Positions 12,930 through 25,259 of a DNA stretch of 64,000 nt are shown in pieces. Within the stretch, counting starts at the first letter, position 1, and every line of letters starts with the position of its first letter. The notes beneath the pieces were generated by a model, which ran no database searches, was not told where the DNA came from, and saw only the letters and a list, made by a program, of their open reading frames with translations. The translations under genes and the position numbers were made by a program. The stretch is from Acanthornis magna (lineage: Eukaryota; Chordata; Aves; Passeriformes; Acanthizidae), in assembly GCA_036785705.1 (NCBI GenBank), contig JAWUZG010000056.1:14206001-14270000 (forward strand), read 5' to 3'.

Positions 12930-15425
12930 AACATATTGACATCAAAATAGAAATCAAGTCTTTAATCTGATGAAATTCAGATACCTCATTTAGTCTAATA
13001 ACCAGTTGCAGCTTCGTATTAGAACAGTAATTAGAGCAGACCCTACAAAACAGCTTCAGGATAGAACTGGGAGAGGACCCTGTACATTTGCTTTGGCTAA
13101 ATTTAACTTCAATTCATAGGTCTAGATCCTGTTGAGGCTTCAGCTGAATGCCACATATTGCACAGTATCAGGTCTTGGCTGAGATGGAGAAAAAAAGACA
13201 TGTCAGTGGGCTCAGACAGACTTAAAAATCAAGAGAAATCTTTCTGAACCAGGACAGGTCAATTTTCTATTTTTATTGTTCCTTTGCGATTCTTTCTGTG
13301 CATATTTTTCCTTCTGTTCAATTCTTCTGTGCTGGTTTTCCTACCTAGGCCACAGAAAACTGTCTCCAAGTTAATTTCTATGTCTTGCTTTGTAGCAATG
13401 CCTTTGACGTGAAATCTGGTCTTGTACAAAGACATCACCAGGTTTGCAAGTAGTAGAAAATTAGAAAATGAGCTCAATATTTTCTTTACCCGTTGTTAAA
13501 TACAGGTGCAAATCTCCAAACTATGCACTGAGAGAACAACTACATCATGGCAGTGCTCCCAGTGCCCTCACTTTGCCTCCAGGTCCTTGGGAACACGACT
13601 GTAGAGGTAAGTTCAGGTAAGCACTGCTCTGACAGACCCCTGGATGCACCTGCCCATCGTCACCAATGCACCACCTGTGGCTTTCCTCTGTTTTTGGAGT
13701 GGCAGAGTGTGGTCAGCCGGCAGCTTTGGTACAGACAGGGATAAGAGGGTACATTGTGCAGCTGGGTAATCTCTCCAGTATTTCACGTCAGTGCTGAACA
13801 ATGTAATAAAAGTTTGCAGATGAAAATACTAAGCTGGCTGGAAGGCAATAATTCATGTTGGGTTTTATGGCACTGGCCATTTAAGAGCTGTAGGAGTGTT
13901 TGAAGCAGAACACAGCCCGTTTTCTAGTTGGGATCTAGCTCCAGCCCTACAACAGCAGTGTTTTCCACACAGAAGAAGTTTTCCTAAGTCTGGTCACTTG
14001 CCATTCCTGTCTGGGAAGGCTGTGTCTATCTTTGGAAGCTAATGATGTGCAAAGCAAGGTGCCCGGAGGAGTGATGCAACTGCATCATATTGCCTGTGAT
14101 TTCTGCCTACTGCAAAAACAAGAAGGAGGAAAAGTACACACATACATATACATAAACTATTCAGTTTATGAAAGGGTGAATTCATAAACAGCTGCATCTG
14201 GGATAGAGTAAGATCTATCCTCCACTCAGTTAATAATAACAAGACCCAGAAATCACAAGTGGGGAGGTCATAAAAGGGTTTATAAAAACATTTAATATGC
14301 AAGTAAAATGTGGCACAACTCATTAGGCAATTTTGATTACATACGTTTGTTTTAATTTCTTTACCATGTCTTTTGATTAAAATGATTCTCCCCCTAAGAT
14401 GGAAGCTGTTTAAACATGTAGTTCTTTGGGAAACACGATGATAAGCAAGTGTTTGCCTGGCTTTGCTGGTGTGTGGTGGGACAGGCATTTTGTGCTTTAC
14501 AAGAGTTCCAGTTCTGCAGAAAAAGCCAGTGAGATAGAACCTCCCTGGTGTGTTTTCCTCCAGCAGGGCTTGGTGAATCAGTGTGGAGCTCACCTTGGAG
14601 CCATAAAACCGTTTTCCTGAATACACTGGTAGGGCCACAGGATATTATGGGGTGCTGAGTGACACTGCTCATAGGTTCCTGCCTGCTCCAGTACTGTGGA
14701 GTACGTCAGTGAAAAGAGTGTCCTGGTCTGTTAATGAGTCAAAATGCAACCCAAACATGTTCCTGCTCTGTTGATGAAATCCCAGCAAAACTGACCTTGC
14801 AAGAAGTGGATATTACACAAGGAAGGGTTTGGTGACTTCTTGGGGTATAAATCTTGACAGGCATATTGGGGCTGCCCTCTCAAAAGCTTTCTTGGGATTT
14901 AGAAATCAAGTCATTACCTATGGATATGAGCTCAAAACCAATCTCTCTATGACTGTTTGCTTTCTAACTGCTCCAAACACACACATTTCTATAGTTGCAA
15001 CATATAAAACACTGTATTCAGAGGGATAGGAATCCCATGGTGATGAGCGTGCAAGGGATATGTAGGAGCAAAGGCACACATGTGAAAATGCAGGAGTGTG
15101 GATTCTTGGGATTGCAAGAATCTGTAGTAGAATACAAGAAAAATTAATAACTTGAGTAATAAAGGGAGAAAAGGCACTTTCCCACAAAAATCAGACACAT
15201 GCCAGTGGTACTTTCCCAACCTAACTGAGAGGAAAAGCCCTCTTGGCTAATACATTGCAAAGCTAATGAAAACCAGACAAGGGATTGAAACCAAAAAAGC
15301 TTTATGTTACAGGGAAAACAAAGCTTTCCAATGGAAATTATTCATTATAAAGAACTGGTTCACTGAAATTAACAAAAAAATATGTGAGAGAAACACCATA
15401 CTGAATGTGTTTTTGGTGATAACAA
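12930..15425. other. non-coding stretch, nothing recognised
   Basis: No identifiable repeat or gene. A minus-strand frame of 199 codons (14,039-14,638) has no recognisable domain and crosses AT-rich sequence. A small hairpin (GGATAGA/TCTATCC, 6-nt loop) lies at 14,201-14,220. Confidence 0.5.
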
Positions 15426-15427
15426 TC

Positions 15428-15550
15428 TTACATTTATATATAGCACATTTCAGCCAGATGGACTCCAAAGTGCCTCACAAGCTTTGGTACTTGCACAAAT
15501 GAAATGTAAAGAATCACTTTTATTCCCCTCCATTGAAATGTATATTTTCT
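15428..15550 (-). mobile_element. ancient amniote MIR/CORE-SINE-like relic (fragment)
   Basis: The sequence 'catttatatatagcacattt' followed by 'ctccaaagtgcctcacaagc' and 'tattcccctccattgaaatg' resembles the antisense of the 3' half of amniote MIR-type elements (pattern: tttatatagcgc, caaagcgctttacaa, ttatccccattttacag). It is strongly diverged and the boundaries are approximate. An unrelated ancient SINE or LINE tail sharing this motif cannot be excluded. Confidence 0.45.
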
Positions 15551-15659
15551 GGATGAATCACTTCAATTGCATAAAAAATGCATTGTGTCATGTAATAGTT
15601 TATTATATATGTAGGTAGACAAGTTGACAGAACTTAACTATCCAGATTTTTCCTTAGCC

Positions 15660-16995
15660 AGGCATGGCTAAAAGGGTTAACACCTCGTGGGAGAAGAAAA
15701 AAACAACAAAAAACCATGTTACTAATGCCTGAAGTATCCAGAGCTCATTTTCTTAAGATGCTGTTGTCCTAAGCAAACATGGAGCGATTGTCTCATTAAC
15801 TGCCCAGTGGGAAGAACGCCTATCCCAGTCATCAATCACAATGCAGCACTTCGTGTTTTCATTAGGAATCTCCAAAATTGCATCGTGTCTAACTCACGAG
15901 CCCGGATGTGTGTAGCCACTGAAGGCATCCTGGCTGCAGTTGCTGTGTGTTTAGGGAAAGCCACTCTCTGCTCTTGTCAAACTCCTCTGACAGCCTCGAC
16001 ACCTGAAGCACAGGGCGGTGAAGGGAGAAGCTTTCACACGGTGACCGGGAGCTCCATCTTGCAGATTTGCTTCCCCTCCCATTCCTTTATGAAAATGGAT
16101 TGTCAGAGCAGCTGGTGAGACAGAAGTGTCTGCCTGTATCTCAGTGTGGCTGGTACTGTGATCCACCACCAGTACATGCTGAACCAGGCTCCAAACGGGG
16201 AGGGGGAAGGGGGCAGTTTCATTTGCTGCCAAATCCCTGAAGCAGTTGCTTGTTTTGTCTCTCTGTCTGAGCAGATTTTTCTTTGCTTTTCTTCTTACTC
16301 CACCTGCAACATTTTCCCCCACTCTGTTTTCTCATAAAAGGGGAGTGAGACAGGCAGACACTTATAGAGTGGTTTTATTTTTATTTATTTATTATTTTGG
16401 GTGCAGAAGATGCCTGCCAAGAGGAAGCCTGCAGTTACTGAGCTGCGCAGGAGGGCGGAGAGGTTGGCTGCTCTCGGCAGTTCTTGGCGCTCGGAGGCTG
16501 ATTGGAAACACCATGCGTGACAGTGCACAAAAAAGACGCTCGACAGATCGCCAAATTTCACAGTCCCACCTCGGTACCTCCAGAGGAGCAAGGAACGCGC
16601 CCTGCCGAGGAGCTCCTTGCTCATTAGTGTGCTCCATTATTAGCAGATGTTTCCCAGCCCAGACACACATGTGCTGCTCTGTGTGCGTGATCTGCCCCAG
16701 GAGAAGGTCAGGCAGTGCCAGACCAAGGACTGCTGAGCCTTTTCCCACCGATTGAGCATCCCTAGAAAAGCAGTGCCACGCAAGCCTTCACCTCCCCAGC
16801 CCAAAGACACGCAAGGAAACCTCAGCCCAAGACAGAAATTCCCCCCACTCTCTGCAAGTTCCATATTAACAGGAGCAGTGAGGATAATTATCCTTCATTT
16901 GCAATTTGCATTCACAGAGCAGGACTGGGGCATCACCAAGATGATCCAAACACAGCCATCAGAGCAAACGTGGCCGAGAGCAAGCACTAGATGAC
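15660..16995. promoter_or_regulatory. moderately GC-rich, CpG-retaining block; candidate regulatory DNA
   Basis: The segment is richer in G+C and CpG than its surroundings, especially 16,440-16,610, where I see about ten CpGs. It has no repeat of its own apart from a short T/A tract near 16,372-16,396. Overlapping open frames on both strands (up to 169 codons, 16,246-16,755) reflect the lower stop-codon density of GC-richer DNA and have no recognised domain. An enhancer or weak promoter is possible. This is inference from composition only. Confidence 0.3.
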
Positions 16996-16999
16996 TTCT

Positions 17000-19900
17000 G
17001 CTGACAAGGATTATGGCACAGACAGCGCCTGCCTTGGTGTGCTGTGAGGGGCTAAAGGTCTGCTGCTATGTCAAATGGTAAAGTTAATAACCGTGGTAAT
17101 AAATGAGTAAAGCAGGAGAGCAGAGAAAACACATGAGGGATTTTTTTCCCTCATTGACATGTAAACAAATTCATTGTTGTTAGTGTGTTCAGTGAAAAGA
17201 ATGGCTTTCTATTGGGAAACAAACCCAGAAAGATTGAAAACTGCCAAAGCAGAGGAGTTTTCAGCCAGATCTATTATTTTTATATACTCACACACCTGTA
17301 GGCATGCACAGAACACAATACATTTTAAAAGAGAATTCCACATGGAGAAGTTATTATTAAATAATTTCCCAGTCAATCATCTTCGTTCCAAACTTGGAGA
17401 CTTGGTTTATCTGATGTTCTGACTAGCAGATGAAAGCTTTTGGTCTTCCAGTGTTTCCAATGCATCATCCCTAACACTCCTGAAAGAAATCAATAGTGGT
17501 GAAAAAAAAAGACGTGAAAAATAGAGAATTTTCCTGGTATGGAGAGAATTAATAAATTCACTTTGTGAGATAAATGGGATGAAAAGGATAATACAGTGTT
17601 TCTTATCCATGAGGGTCTTGTACCAATTTAAATCATACAAAGTAGGATGCACTGGCACAAAGAGTACTGATTTTAACACTTTAATGGACTTTTGTGGGGT
17701 TTTTGTTAATTTGCTAAGAATTACACCTGGGAAGTAAAGACTGATTGGTCTGGTCTGTGTTTGCAGAAGGATTCATGTGATCATGAAGGTGCATTTAGCT
17801 TTGTATGCTCTAAATGTGCATTGTATGGATGATAATTCAAATTTGAGGGAAGATATCACAAGGCAGATGGGAGATAAACTGGCTTTATGTCTTGGATTTC
17901 CATGACTGACGAGCATCTTTCTGGTTAAGTATATTTTGTTGATTGTGCTGGTGAGAGAATGTGGCTATAAATCGACCGCACCAAATTCCATCTGTTTAAA
18001 ATTAACTTTTGAAATGGGCTTTTACCTGAGCAACCAGGTATCTGCTTTCTTTTGATATCCCTACACTGGAGGGTAACTGCTCAATTACATATTAGCTGTC
18101 TCCAAGGATTCCCTGCCTAAGGTGCCAAATATGTTTTCTGGTATCCATGGTCTGCATGAATTTTATACATCTCCTTCTCTGGGACTTTATAAGTCAGCTA
18201 TAAAAGTTTGTGGTGGGGTGGAACATAGTGATGTCCACAATCTCAGTCTGGAAAAATGGTTTATATAAAGTGTCATTAAAATGGATTTGGCAATTTTTTA
18301 TTTTTATTTTTCAGCAGCAAGCAAAAACGAAAAGGGGTAAGGAAGAGAGAAAACATTCAGTGCTGGCTACTTTTTTTTTTTTTTTTTTTTACTTCTATGA
18401 TCAGTAAAAGAAAAGGGAAAGCTTTGATTTCTTTAACTGTGCATGATTCTGGAAGCAAAGGGGGGCTAAGCCCCTTTGGAAAGAGCTGAACTGCTCGTGT
18501 ATTCATATTATTAATGGCTTTTGGTAATGATTTCACTGCACAAATTGTTATGAGACTGTTACAATGCAAATGGGATACCAGTGAGATTTTCTATCTGAAG
18601 ACCCCAACCACAGACCACTGATATCACTGGAAATTCTCCTGTTTAATAGATTTTGGATCACTCTCTATGCTCATAACAATGCAGACTACTTATTACTTAG
18701 TGGCATTCATTTTGTACCAGGACTAGAGTAGATACTGATGTTGAAAAAGCCTTTTTTTTCCCCTGTAACACTGTCTCCTCAAGAATTGCTGCCGAATGTC
18801 CTTGAAGACATAATAGCTTCATAAACCCAGGTATGATTTTTCACAGGTAGTTCACAGGGCTGTCAGTTCCTGTGCTTTTTAATTCATAGTTTGAGGAGTC
18901 TGCCTAAAAGCCCATGCACCGGGATGCATGTGATGACAGGAGCCCCCCATAAAAGTCTCCAGACATTTCAGCCGAGGACAAAGGCTTGCAGGGATGACCT
19001 GGGGACATGCTGAAGGCTGGGGAAAAAAGAGAAAAGAAAAGCAGCAGGCAAATAAAAAGAATATATTGCATATATTGTGGGGTTTTGCTGGAGAGAGGAG
19101 TATCCGTGAGCAATCCATACTCAAAATCATGGAGGATTTAGGGCAGCCAAATGCTTAGAGTACATGCACTTTAGACCAGGCTTAGAACAACCTTGCCATA
19201 TCGTAAGGGATGTCTGGGAGCTTCCTCAGGGCCACTGCGTGCCAAATCATCCAGCACTGCAGCCACTGCATTGGATGAGGGCATTAAAGCTGAATTCTCT
19301 CCTGAGGCAGTGCTCGAAAGTCTCCGGAGCCTGACCTGTTGTAAAAACCTGGAGCAGTTCACCCATCCTCCAGTCGATACCTGAAAAATCCCTGGGATTT
19401 AGCAACAGCTTTGTGGAAGCAAAGGAAGGAAGCAAATGGCTCTGCAGGTCACAAACACTCCTAGCCCCACTTTCAATGAAATACAACAAAGTTGCTCTTC
19501 CAAATGAAAGATCCAGTTTGTGTGGGCTCACACCTAAGCACAGGTTTGGTTATCCCAGCTATCCTGGCACGCCACACGTTTGCATGCACACGTTGTGCCT
19601 CAAGAGAGCCTGAAAGAGTTAAAGGCAATAATGTGCTCAGGAATGGCTTGTTTGCAGCATGGGCCGATATTTTTTTGTCAGTCTTGTGACCTGCAGGCAC
19701 ACACCTGGTCCCAGGGTCAAGTTACAGCCAGGAACCCTGGCCCAGGGTCAGGACCTGGCTGATGATAAGAGAGGGAGGCCCTCCTTTGGCAAAAGCCATC
19801 ACTTAAAGAAACAAGAGAGTATTAAGGAATATTAGATGTCACTCTGTCTTCCTTTAGGGTTCATTTCCTTTCCTTTAATTATCACAAAAGGTAAACACTA

Positions 19901-20995
19901 AATATTCCAGGGAGTCACGGTCAGGGGAAACTCCATGAACTGCACATTCATTATGGCTTGGCTGTGAAAGCGCCAGGAAAAAAAAGAGAAGTTGGTGGGC
20001 TGCCCTTATTAAACTTTGCTTAGCTACTGTTAATTATGAACCTAGATTGAGACTGAACAGCTCTAGATTGAACATTTCAGCTCTCCTCTACTGTAGCATC
20101 ATTTAAAAACTGTAAGAAAATGTCAGTGAGAAGAGACCATCTGTTTTCTGAGTGGAAGCCCACAGAAGGAAGAAAGAAAGGAAAAAAGAAGAAACAATGC
20201 ATGTATAAGCCTTCAGCTAATGCTTGTCTTTGGAGGGAGTTGGAGAGAATTTAGGGATATTTATGTAAATCATAAATGATAGCTACAGATGATGTATGTA
20301 TTTTTAGCAATATTGTTTTACTTATTTCTCAGGCAGGTAAAGCAGAGCACACAAAAAATTAAATACCTTAATTGTAATCATCAAACAACCAGATATTGAA
20401 TACTGATGCTCTTTCTTATGTTCTAACCACTAAACAAACCTGCCAGAGATGTCCCAGAGTGCTTAATAAATTGTGCCCAGGGGGTTATTTTCCTATGACT
20501 GAAATGCAGCTGGACTGAAAGGCTGCTGTCACTCTGCACAGACTTAGCTCTGTAAAATGGGGTGTTGCCAAAGGAACTCATAGGGGAAATTTTCGGTACA
20601 GTTGGCAAGGTGTGATTACAGGCTCTGGATTAGTGCCAGGATCTAATGCAGACCTAACACCCTCCTTCCTGGAAAAAGTGTGGGCTCTTTAATAGCCCTT
20701 AGTTTTATGTTTCACCTGCACGTAAATGAGTGGCACCAATGGGAGATGGAGGCAGCTACAGTGCTGTGAGCACCATTAAATCTTCCTCAGAGCTGAAGCA
20801 TTTCATAGTGATCAGTATTAGCCATTGACCTGATTTGTCAGCCTATCAAACGGGAACCACGTTCCTGGAATTACCCTTCTCTCTTCATTCCCTGAAAATA
20901 GTTCACAGCAAGGATTAGTCTGTAGCACACTGGGGCTGAAGTGCCCTGGTGCAAATGGAGGAATCTGCACTGGGCACTGGACTTTGTCTTTAGTC
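17000..20995. other. non-coding stretch with small simple repeats
   Basis: Unique AT-rich DNA with no gene recognised. A short hairpin lies at 18,456-18,478 (arms CAAAGGGG/CCCCTTTG). The region 19,190-19,770 is somewhat GC-richer, with short opposing frames that I do not support as genes. Confidence 0.55.
18371..18390. repeat. poly(T) run of 20
   Basis: An uninterrupted run of T, followed by acttctatga. It could be the antisense poly(A) of a retrocopy, but I recognise no coding or repeat body on the left side, so I treat it as a simple mononucleotide repeat. Confidence 0.9.
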
Positions 20996-21002
20996 TGTGT
21001 GG

Positions 21003-21078
21003 TTTTTTTTTTTTTTTTTTTTTTTGTTTTTTGGTTTTTTTGTTTTTTTGTTTTTTTGTTTTTTTTTTTTTTTTTTTT
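21003..21078. repeat. T-rich simple repeat, (T6-8 G)n
   Basis: A 23-T run is followed by blocks of six or seven T separated by single or double G, then an 18-T run. It is a low-complexity tract. The phenylalanine-rich (plus strand) and lysine-rich (minus strand) open frames that cross it are artefacts of the repeat. Confidence 0.9.
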
Positions 21079-21089
21079 GGTTATTAGGT

Positions 21090-22175
21090 ATGTCTTCGGC
21101 ACCTGGGTTCAGGAAATTCACCTTCTTAGAAGGCATGAGATGTGATACTATCCTGTTAAAAATGTCCTCTTTGGAAAGACAATGTGAATTTAAATCTCTC
21201 TTGGCCCTTTGTAATAAATGTTATAGTTTAAGCAAGCAATGTCTTTCCATTAAAACTATAAACTTCGCTAGGATAATTAAGACTGATTTAAAGTAAAATT
21301 AAATTTGACATGTGGCAGGTGAAGCAGTGCTATTAATTTCGACTGCATATTTGGCAACAATAGATGAGGGAAAATGGGGGCCATGGGTAAAAAGGACAGA
21401 GCTGTAAGTCCTTTCAGGCTCCTGGTCAAGTTGAGGGTGGAGAGTGAAGTATATTTCAACTTTTTGTGGGCTGTCATTTGTCTTGGAAGTAGCAGACAAG
21501 AGCTTGTCACTATTCTTGACTGTTACCTGGATATACTGGATGCAAGGGAAAAGAGGAAAAAGTGGAAATCAGTATTAAAAATTTGTTTCTCCTTTGGCCT
21601 TTTGATTTCCACCGTTTATTTATGGCTTCTGTATATTTTTTCTTATTATTTCTATCATTTCTAAGCTGACCACCTTTGGGACTCCTGTGGAAGGAACTTA
21701 TCTGGTCCTTGCCATTATTTGAGGGTTTTTTCTCTGGTTTTGGATGTAGGCACAGATGACAAACCCCTTCCAAACTGTCTGTGGCAATGAAATTGCATGC
21801 TAAGGGCCACTCTAGGATCCAGTTCACTTTCAGGCTGATTTCTGATTTCATATAAAATTCCAGCTGAAACCTAAACCTGAGTAAGGCCAGCCCGATGTAG
21901 TGCCCAGATCTAGTGGAGACTAGTTTGGGTGTGAGCCTACACTGCATCCTCCACTGAGATTATCGAAAAGGTCTCGTTATTATAGTCATCAACCATCTCA
22001 TTTCCTGCCAAGGAATATTGGCGTGAACCCTCTCCAGAGTCCATCAGTGCCCTTGATCCTGAGAAATTACTGTTGAGAAATAGAAATAATTATGTTCTCC
22101 TCCTCCAACCCAGATGTGGTATCCATATCTTGACAGCTTTTCCTGTCCAACATCAGCCAAGGGAGTGAAACACAA
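21090..22175. other. non-coding stretch, nothing recognised
   Basis: No repeat or gene recognised. The frame at 21,510-21,947 (-, 145 codons) overlaps a plus-strand frame and has no domain signature. Confidence 0.55.
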
Positions 22176-22179
22176 GTAC

Positions 22180-22510
22180 CCAGGGAAGGATTTCCTTTTT
22201 TGAAATCAATAAATTCTAATTGCCAATCATGCAAATAAATATGCCTTGCTGGAGCAATGTTATAGTCCACCAGGACCAAATGGCATTAACTCATTGAGGA
22301 AACTTCATTCTCTGATTGCAGATTGAAGTGAATGAAAATGCCTTTTAGGGGACCCTGCCACCCTGGTTCTGATGATTGAATTCTAATTACATACATATTA
22401 CTTTTACCATGCTTATTAATGACAAACATATCAACCTTTCTACCGGAAAGTGAACTAAAAATCCAATTTGAATAAAGAATTGCAAATGCCTTGTGTAAAA
22501 GACTGCACAC
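22180..22510. promoter_or_regulatory. candidate enhancer-like block with exact octamer ATGCAAAT
   Basis: AT-rich unique sequence contains an exact POU/octamer site ATGCAAAT at 22,229-22,236 next to AAATAAATATG. Several TAAT cores follow (tctaattac near 22,382, cttattaatgac near 22,410). Clustered POU and homeodomain sites are common in neural and developmental enhancers, but short motifs also occur by chance in AT-rich DNA. Confidence 0.28.
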
Positions 22511-22884
22511 AAAACAAACCAGATGTTCCAAGCTGCATTGAGAGAGCTTTACAGAGCAGCTGGGAGATTTTTTTTTTTTCCATCAGCCATTGGTAAAAGA
22601 TATACATTGCCAGCATGCAAACTGCTTCCATTTTTAATACTCATATAATTGGTTTACTCTTGTAACCAATGCAATATTAAGTCAAAAGGGAGGGGTGAAG
22701 GAAAACAATGATACTGGTCAAAGTTTAGAAAGGTCATGGGGTTTGTGGATGGAGAGGAGAGTGGAGGAGGATAGAGGTTATTTTTCCCCATAAAGTTTTC
22801 TTATTTACTGCAAGGTTGTGAAATTTGGAAAAAATACTAATAAAATTTATTGCCAGGGGTTGTAAGAAGATCATACCTTGGTTC

Positions 22885-23065
22885 TATTTTCAGCTCCAAA
22901 CAGATTATAGGACAATGGAGCATAAATGGAAATTAAAACAGATTTAGAACAGACGTTAGGAAGCACTTTTTCACATCGAGGATAATAAATGTGTGGAATG
23001 GCCTATCAGGCAAGGTTGTAAAGGCAAAGACACTGGGATCATTCACGCAACAACTTGGGAAATAG
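22885..23065 (+). mobile_element. old CR1 LINE fragment (3' region)
   Basis: The run 'acagacgttaggaagcact' then 'ttttcacatcgaggataata' then 'gtgtggaatggcctatcag' then 'gcaaggttgtaaaggcaaag' then 'actgggatcattca' matches the layout of CR1-family 3' ends from older amniote subfamilies. It lacks the typical avian terminal block seen at 12.9 kb. It is therefore an older or different CR1 subfamily, possibly L3-like, and it has no coding capacity. Confidence 0.65.
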
Positions 23066-23069
23066 CACA

Positions 23070-24715
23070 CTAAAATGGAATGAGTCTGGATGGTGAGGCG
23101 GCCTCTGCTTAGATTTCTGGGATGCTTCAAGTCTGCAGGTTCCCTTCCTTTCCTTTTCAAATGATAATTTCATGTATGATTTGTTGTTTTTTCAGGCAGG
23201 TTTATCAATTGCTTTTCCTTTGAGGTGGAAGATCGCTCTTAATTCCCATGTGACCTGCCTTGACTGCTTATGACAGGGAGTGCAAGAGAAGAGAACTTGT
23301 GGGAAGCCAGTCCTCCCTCTTGCAAGGTTCCGAGAACAAAGTGCACACTTTCCCACTTTGAGAGTGGATAGATCTACCACCACCTCACATTCCTGGAGGA
23401 GGACATGCTAGTCCTTCCCACCAGATCTATCCTTCTCCATGATGCTGGCTTTCATGGCCATCTCGGTAGAGTAGCTCATCTCTGCTCACGCTGTGTATCT
23501 TTAGATTTATTTCAAGATACTCCAGGAATCCTTTCATCTAATGGAGAACTTCTGGGAAAGGTACATAATCCCCAAGCACTTACATTGTTTCCAGCACAGC
23601 CTTTCTAACATGCAGGGGTCTCTATCACACTCATCCACAAAATTTGAGACTAAAAGGATGGTGTGGCTTGCATGAGTGCCTCATTTCAAAGTTTATCCCC
23701 GCTTTAGCTCACTATTCATGTGCTCCACAAGGGTCTCAGAGTAAAAGTGGGGATGTAGTGGGAAGGAGAAGAAAGATATTGAGACACAGACCAATCATGT
23801 AGTGTTTCCTTTCTGCTTTTCTCTCCTTGGGCCACTCGCATTTGTACCTGGCACATTTCCAACCACCCAAGGCACAGTAGCCAACATCAAACTTCACAGG
23901 GTTCACCTAACTGCACACCAAGCAAACCCTGCTGCACCTAAACACAAAAGGAATTATTTTCCTCAAGATGTCCTAGAATGTTTCTAAAGCTGAGACTCTC
24001 TCTCTGCTTTTCTCAAAGAGATGCAAGATTTGACCAAGAGTCAACAAAGTTTAAAAGCCTTGAGGCACTCATCAAAGACCATGGTGGTGAAACCTTTGAG
24101 GATTGTGTGTGAAGAGAGGTGAATTCAGGAGCTTAAAATTTGACCAATACCTACTCAAACTGCCTAATGTCCTGTCATTTTCCAGAAATGAGTGGGCACA
24201 TCACCTGGCTTGTTCTGCAGTGCTCTCAGCCTGGGCAATAAATGGAAGTCCTCACATAAAATTACAGCTCATAAACACAAACATGGCAGGCTGCTGTTTC
24301 CTGCACAAACATGCTGAGCCTTTGGGGCACTTGCACAGACTGAAGATGCGGGAAACTAAGGCAAGGGAGAACTGAAAACTCCGAAAAGTTCACCAAGTCT
24401 GACCACAACCCAGTCAGAGAACAGCTGAAGGATGTAGTTTGCAAAACCTCACATTGAATGCTGTGACAGATCATGGTAGATGCAATCTGTGTGAACACCA
24501 GTGTTCTCCAGAAGCATTAGAGCAACAGTTTGTTGAAGCTTCCTTGGGCAAGGTTATTAACCAGAATTAAGATATTTCTGCGGAGATGCACCCAGAGAAT
24601 GCTGCCTCACAAGACAGCACAAGGAAGTTACCAAATATGAAGTGACAACACAGAGAGTCATAGCCTGGGACACTCGTGTGCATTATTGTCTGCATGCACT
24701 CTAGTAGTATATTCT
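23070..24715. other. non-coding stretch, nothing recognised
   Basis: Unique sequence with no identifiable gene, RNA or repeat. The open frames are under 95 codons. Confidence 0.55.
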
Positions 24716-24719
24716 AGCC

Positions 24720-24906
24720 AAGGATTTCAACATGCTTTAAAACATAAATTATCTTGACAAAGCTTCTCTGAAGGAGATAAAACTTACACAAGAAGAAGGT
24801 CAGAGCCAGAGAGACTGAGGGATTTGCTCAGGGTCACAGGACTGGTGAGTCAGTTGGTTGCAGAGCAATTATAGGAATCCTCCTCTGCAGCCTGTGCACT
24901 AAACAC
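24720..24906 (-). mobile_element. ancient MIR/CORE-SINE relic, nearly full layout
   Basis: On the minus strand the order fits a MIR-type element. First comes 'gtgcacaggctgcagagga', then the 'ccaactgactcaccagtcct' position, then 'gtgaccctgagcaaatccct', then 'cagtctctctggctctgac', then a region matching the 'aatttatgttttaaagcatg' (spacing-conserved) 3' part. The familiar MIR signature 'gtgaccttgggcaagtcac' is recognisable with substitutions. It is tRNA-derived, non-autonomous and long dead. It is the clearest of several such relics in the window. Confidence 0.65.
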
Positions 24907-25150
24907 CCTCATCACAAATAAGGTATGAAAAAAAATGCATTGCTTCCCAACTGCATGCACTGCAGTGTAATCATATGTGTGATATTATTTTATTTGTTTA
25001 GGATAGGGTATAGCATTAATCTGACTGAAGAAATCACACCTTTGCAGAAGAACTTGAAAAATTATATATTGGCGGCTTTTCTATTCAAATCAGGAAGGAT
25101 GCCACTAGAAATACATAAAGGTATGAGCTTTCAGTGATGAGGGTAATCAA
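24907..25150. other. non-coding spacer between MIR and CR1 relics
   Basis: AT-rich unique sequence. A 70-codon open frame (24,925-25,137) has no features supporting a gene. Confidence 0.5.
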
Positions 25151-25154
25151 ACTG

Positions 25155-25251
25155 GAAAGTGTCTCTCCCCATGGCAGGGGGGTTGGAATTAAATGATCTT
25201 TAAGGTTCCTTCCAACCTAAACCAGCCTATGATTCTATGAGATTCTATAAG
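25155..25251 (+). mobile_element. CR1 LINE, short 3' end
   Basis: The fragment starts at 'ggaaagtgtctctccccatg' and continues with 'gcaggggggttggaa' and 'atgatctttaaggttccttc'. It ends in two overlapping terminal repeats ('tatgattctatgagattcta'). Only about 95 bp remain, so this is a strongly 5'-truncated insertion of the same kind as the 12.7 kb copy. Confidence 0.92.
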
Positions 25252-25259
25252 AAAAAAAT

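Noticed and set aside
14201..14220. Small hairpin GGATAGA/TCTATCC as an RNA element
   Set aside because: Seven-bp arms with a six-base loop are expected several times by chance in a window this size.
14039..14638. 199-codon open frame, minus strand
   Set aside because: No recognised family and no coding-like composition. It is crossed by other frames on both strands. A database search could still overturn this.
18371..18390. Poly(T) run as the tail of a processed pseudogene
   Set aside because: I could not recognise any gene body beside it, nor a target-site duplication.
20997..21296. Phenylalanine-rich plus frame and lysine-rich minus frame
   Set aside because: They are translations of the T-rich simple repeat at 21,003-21,078.
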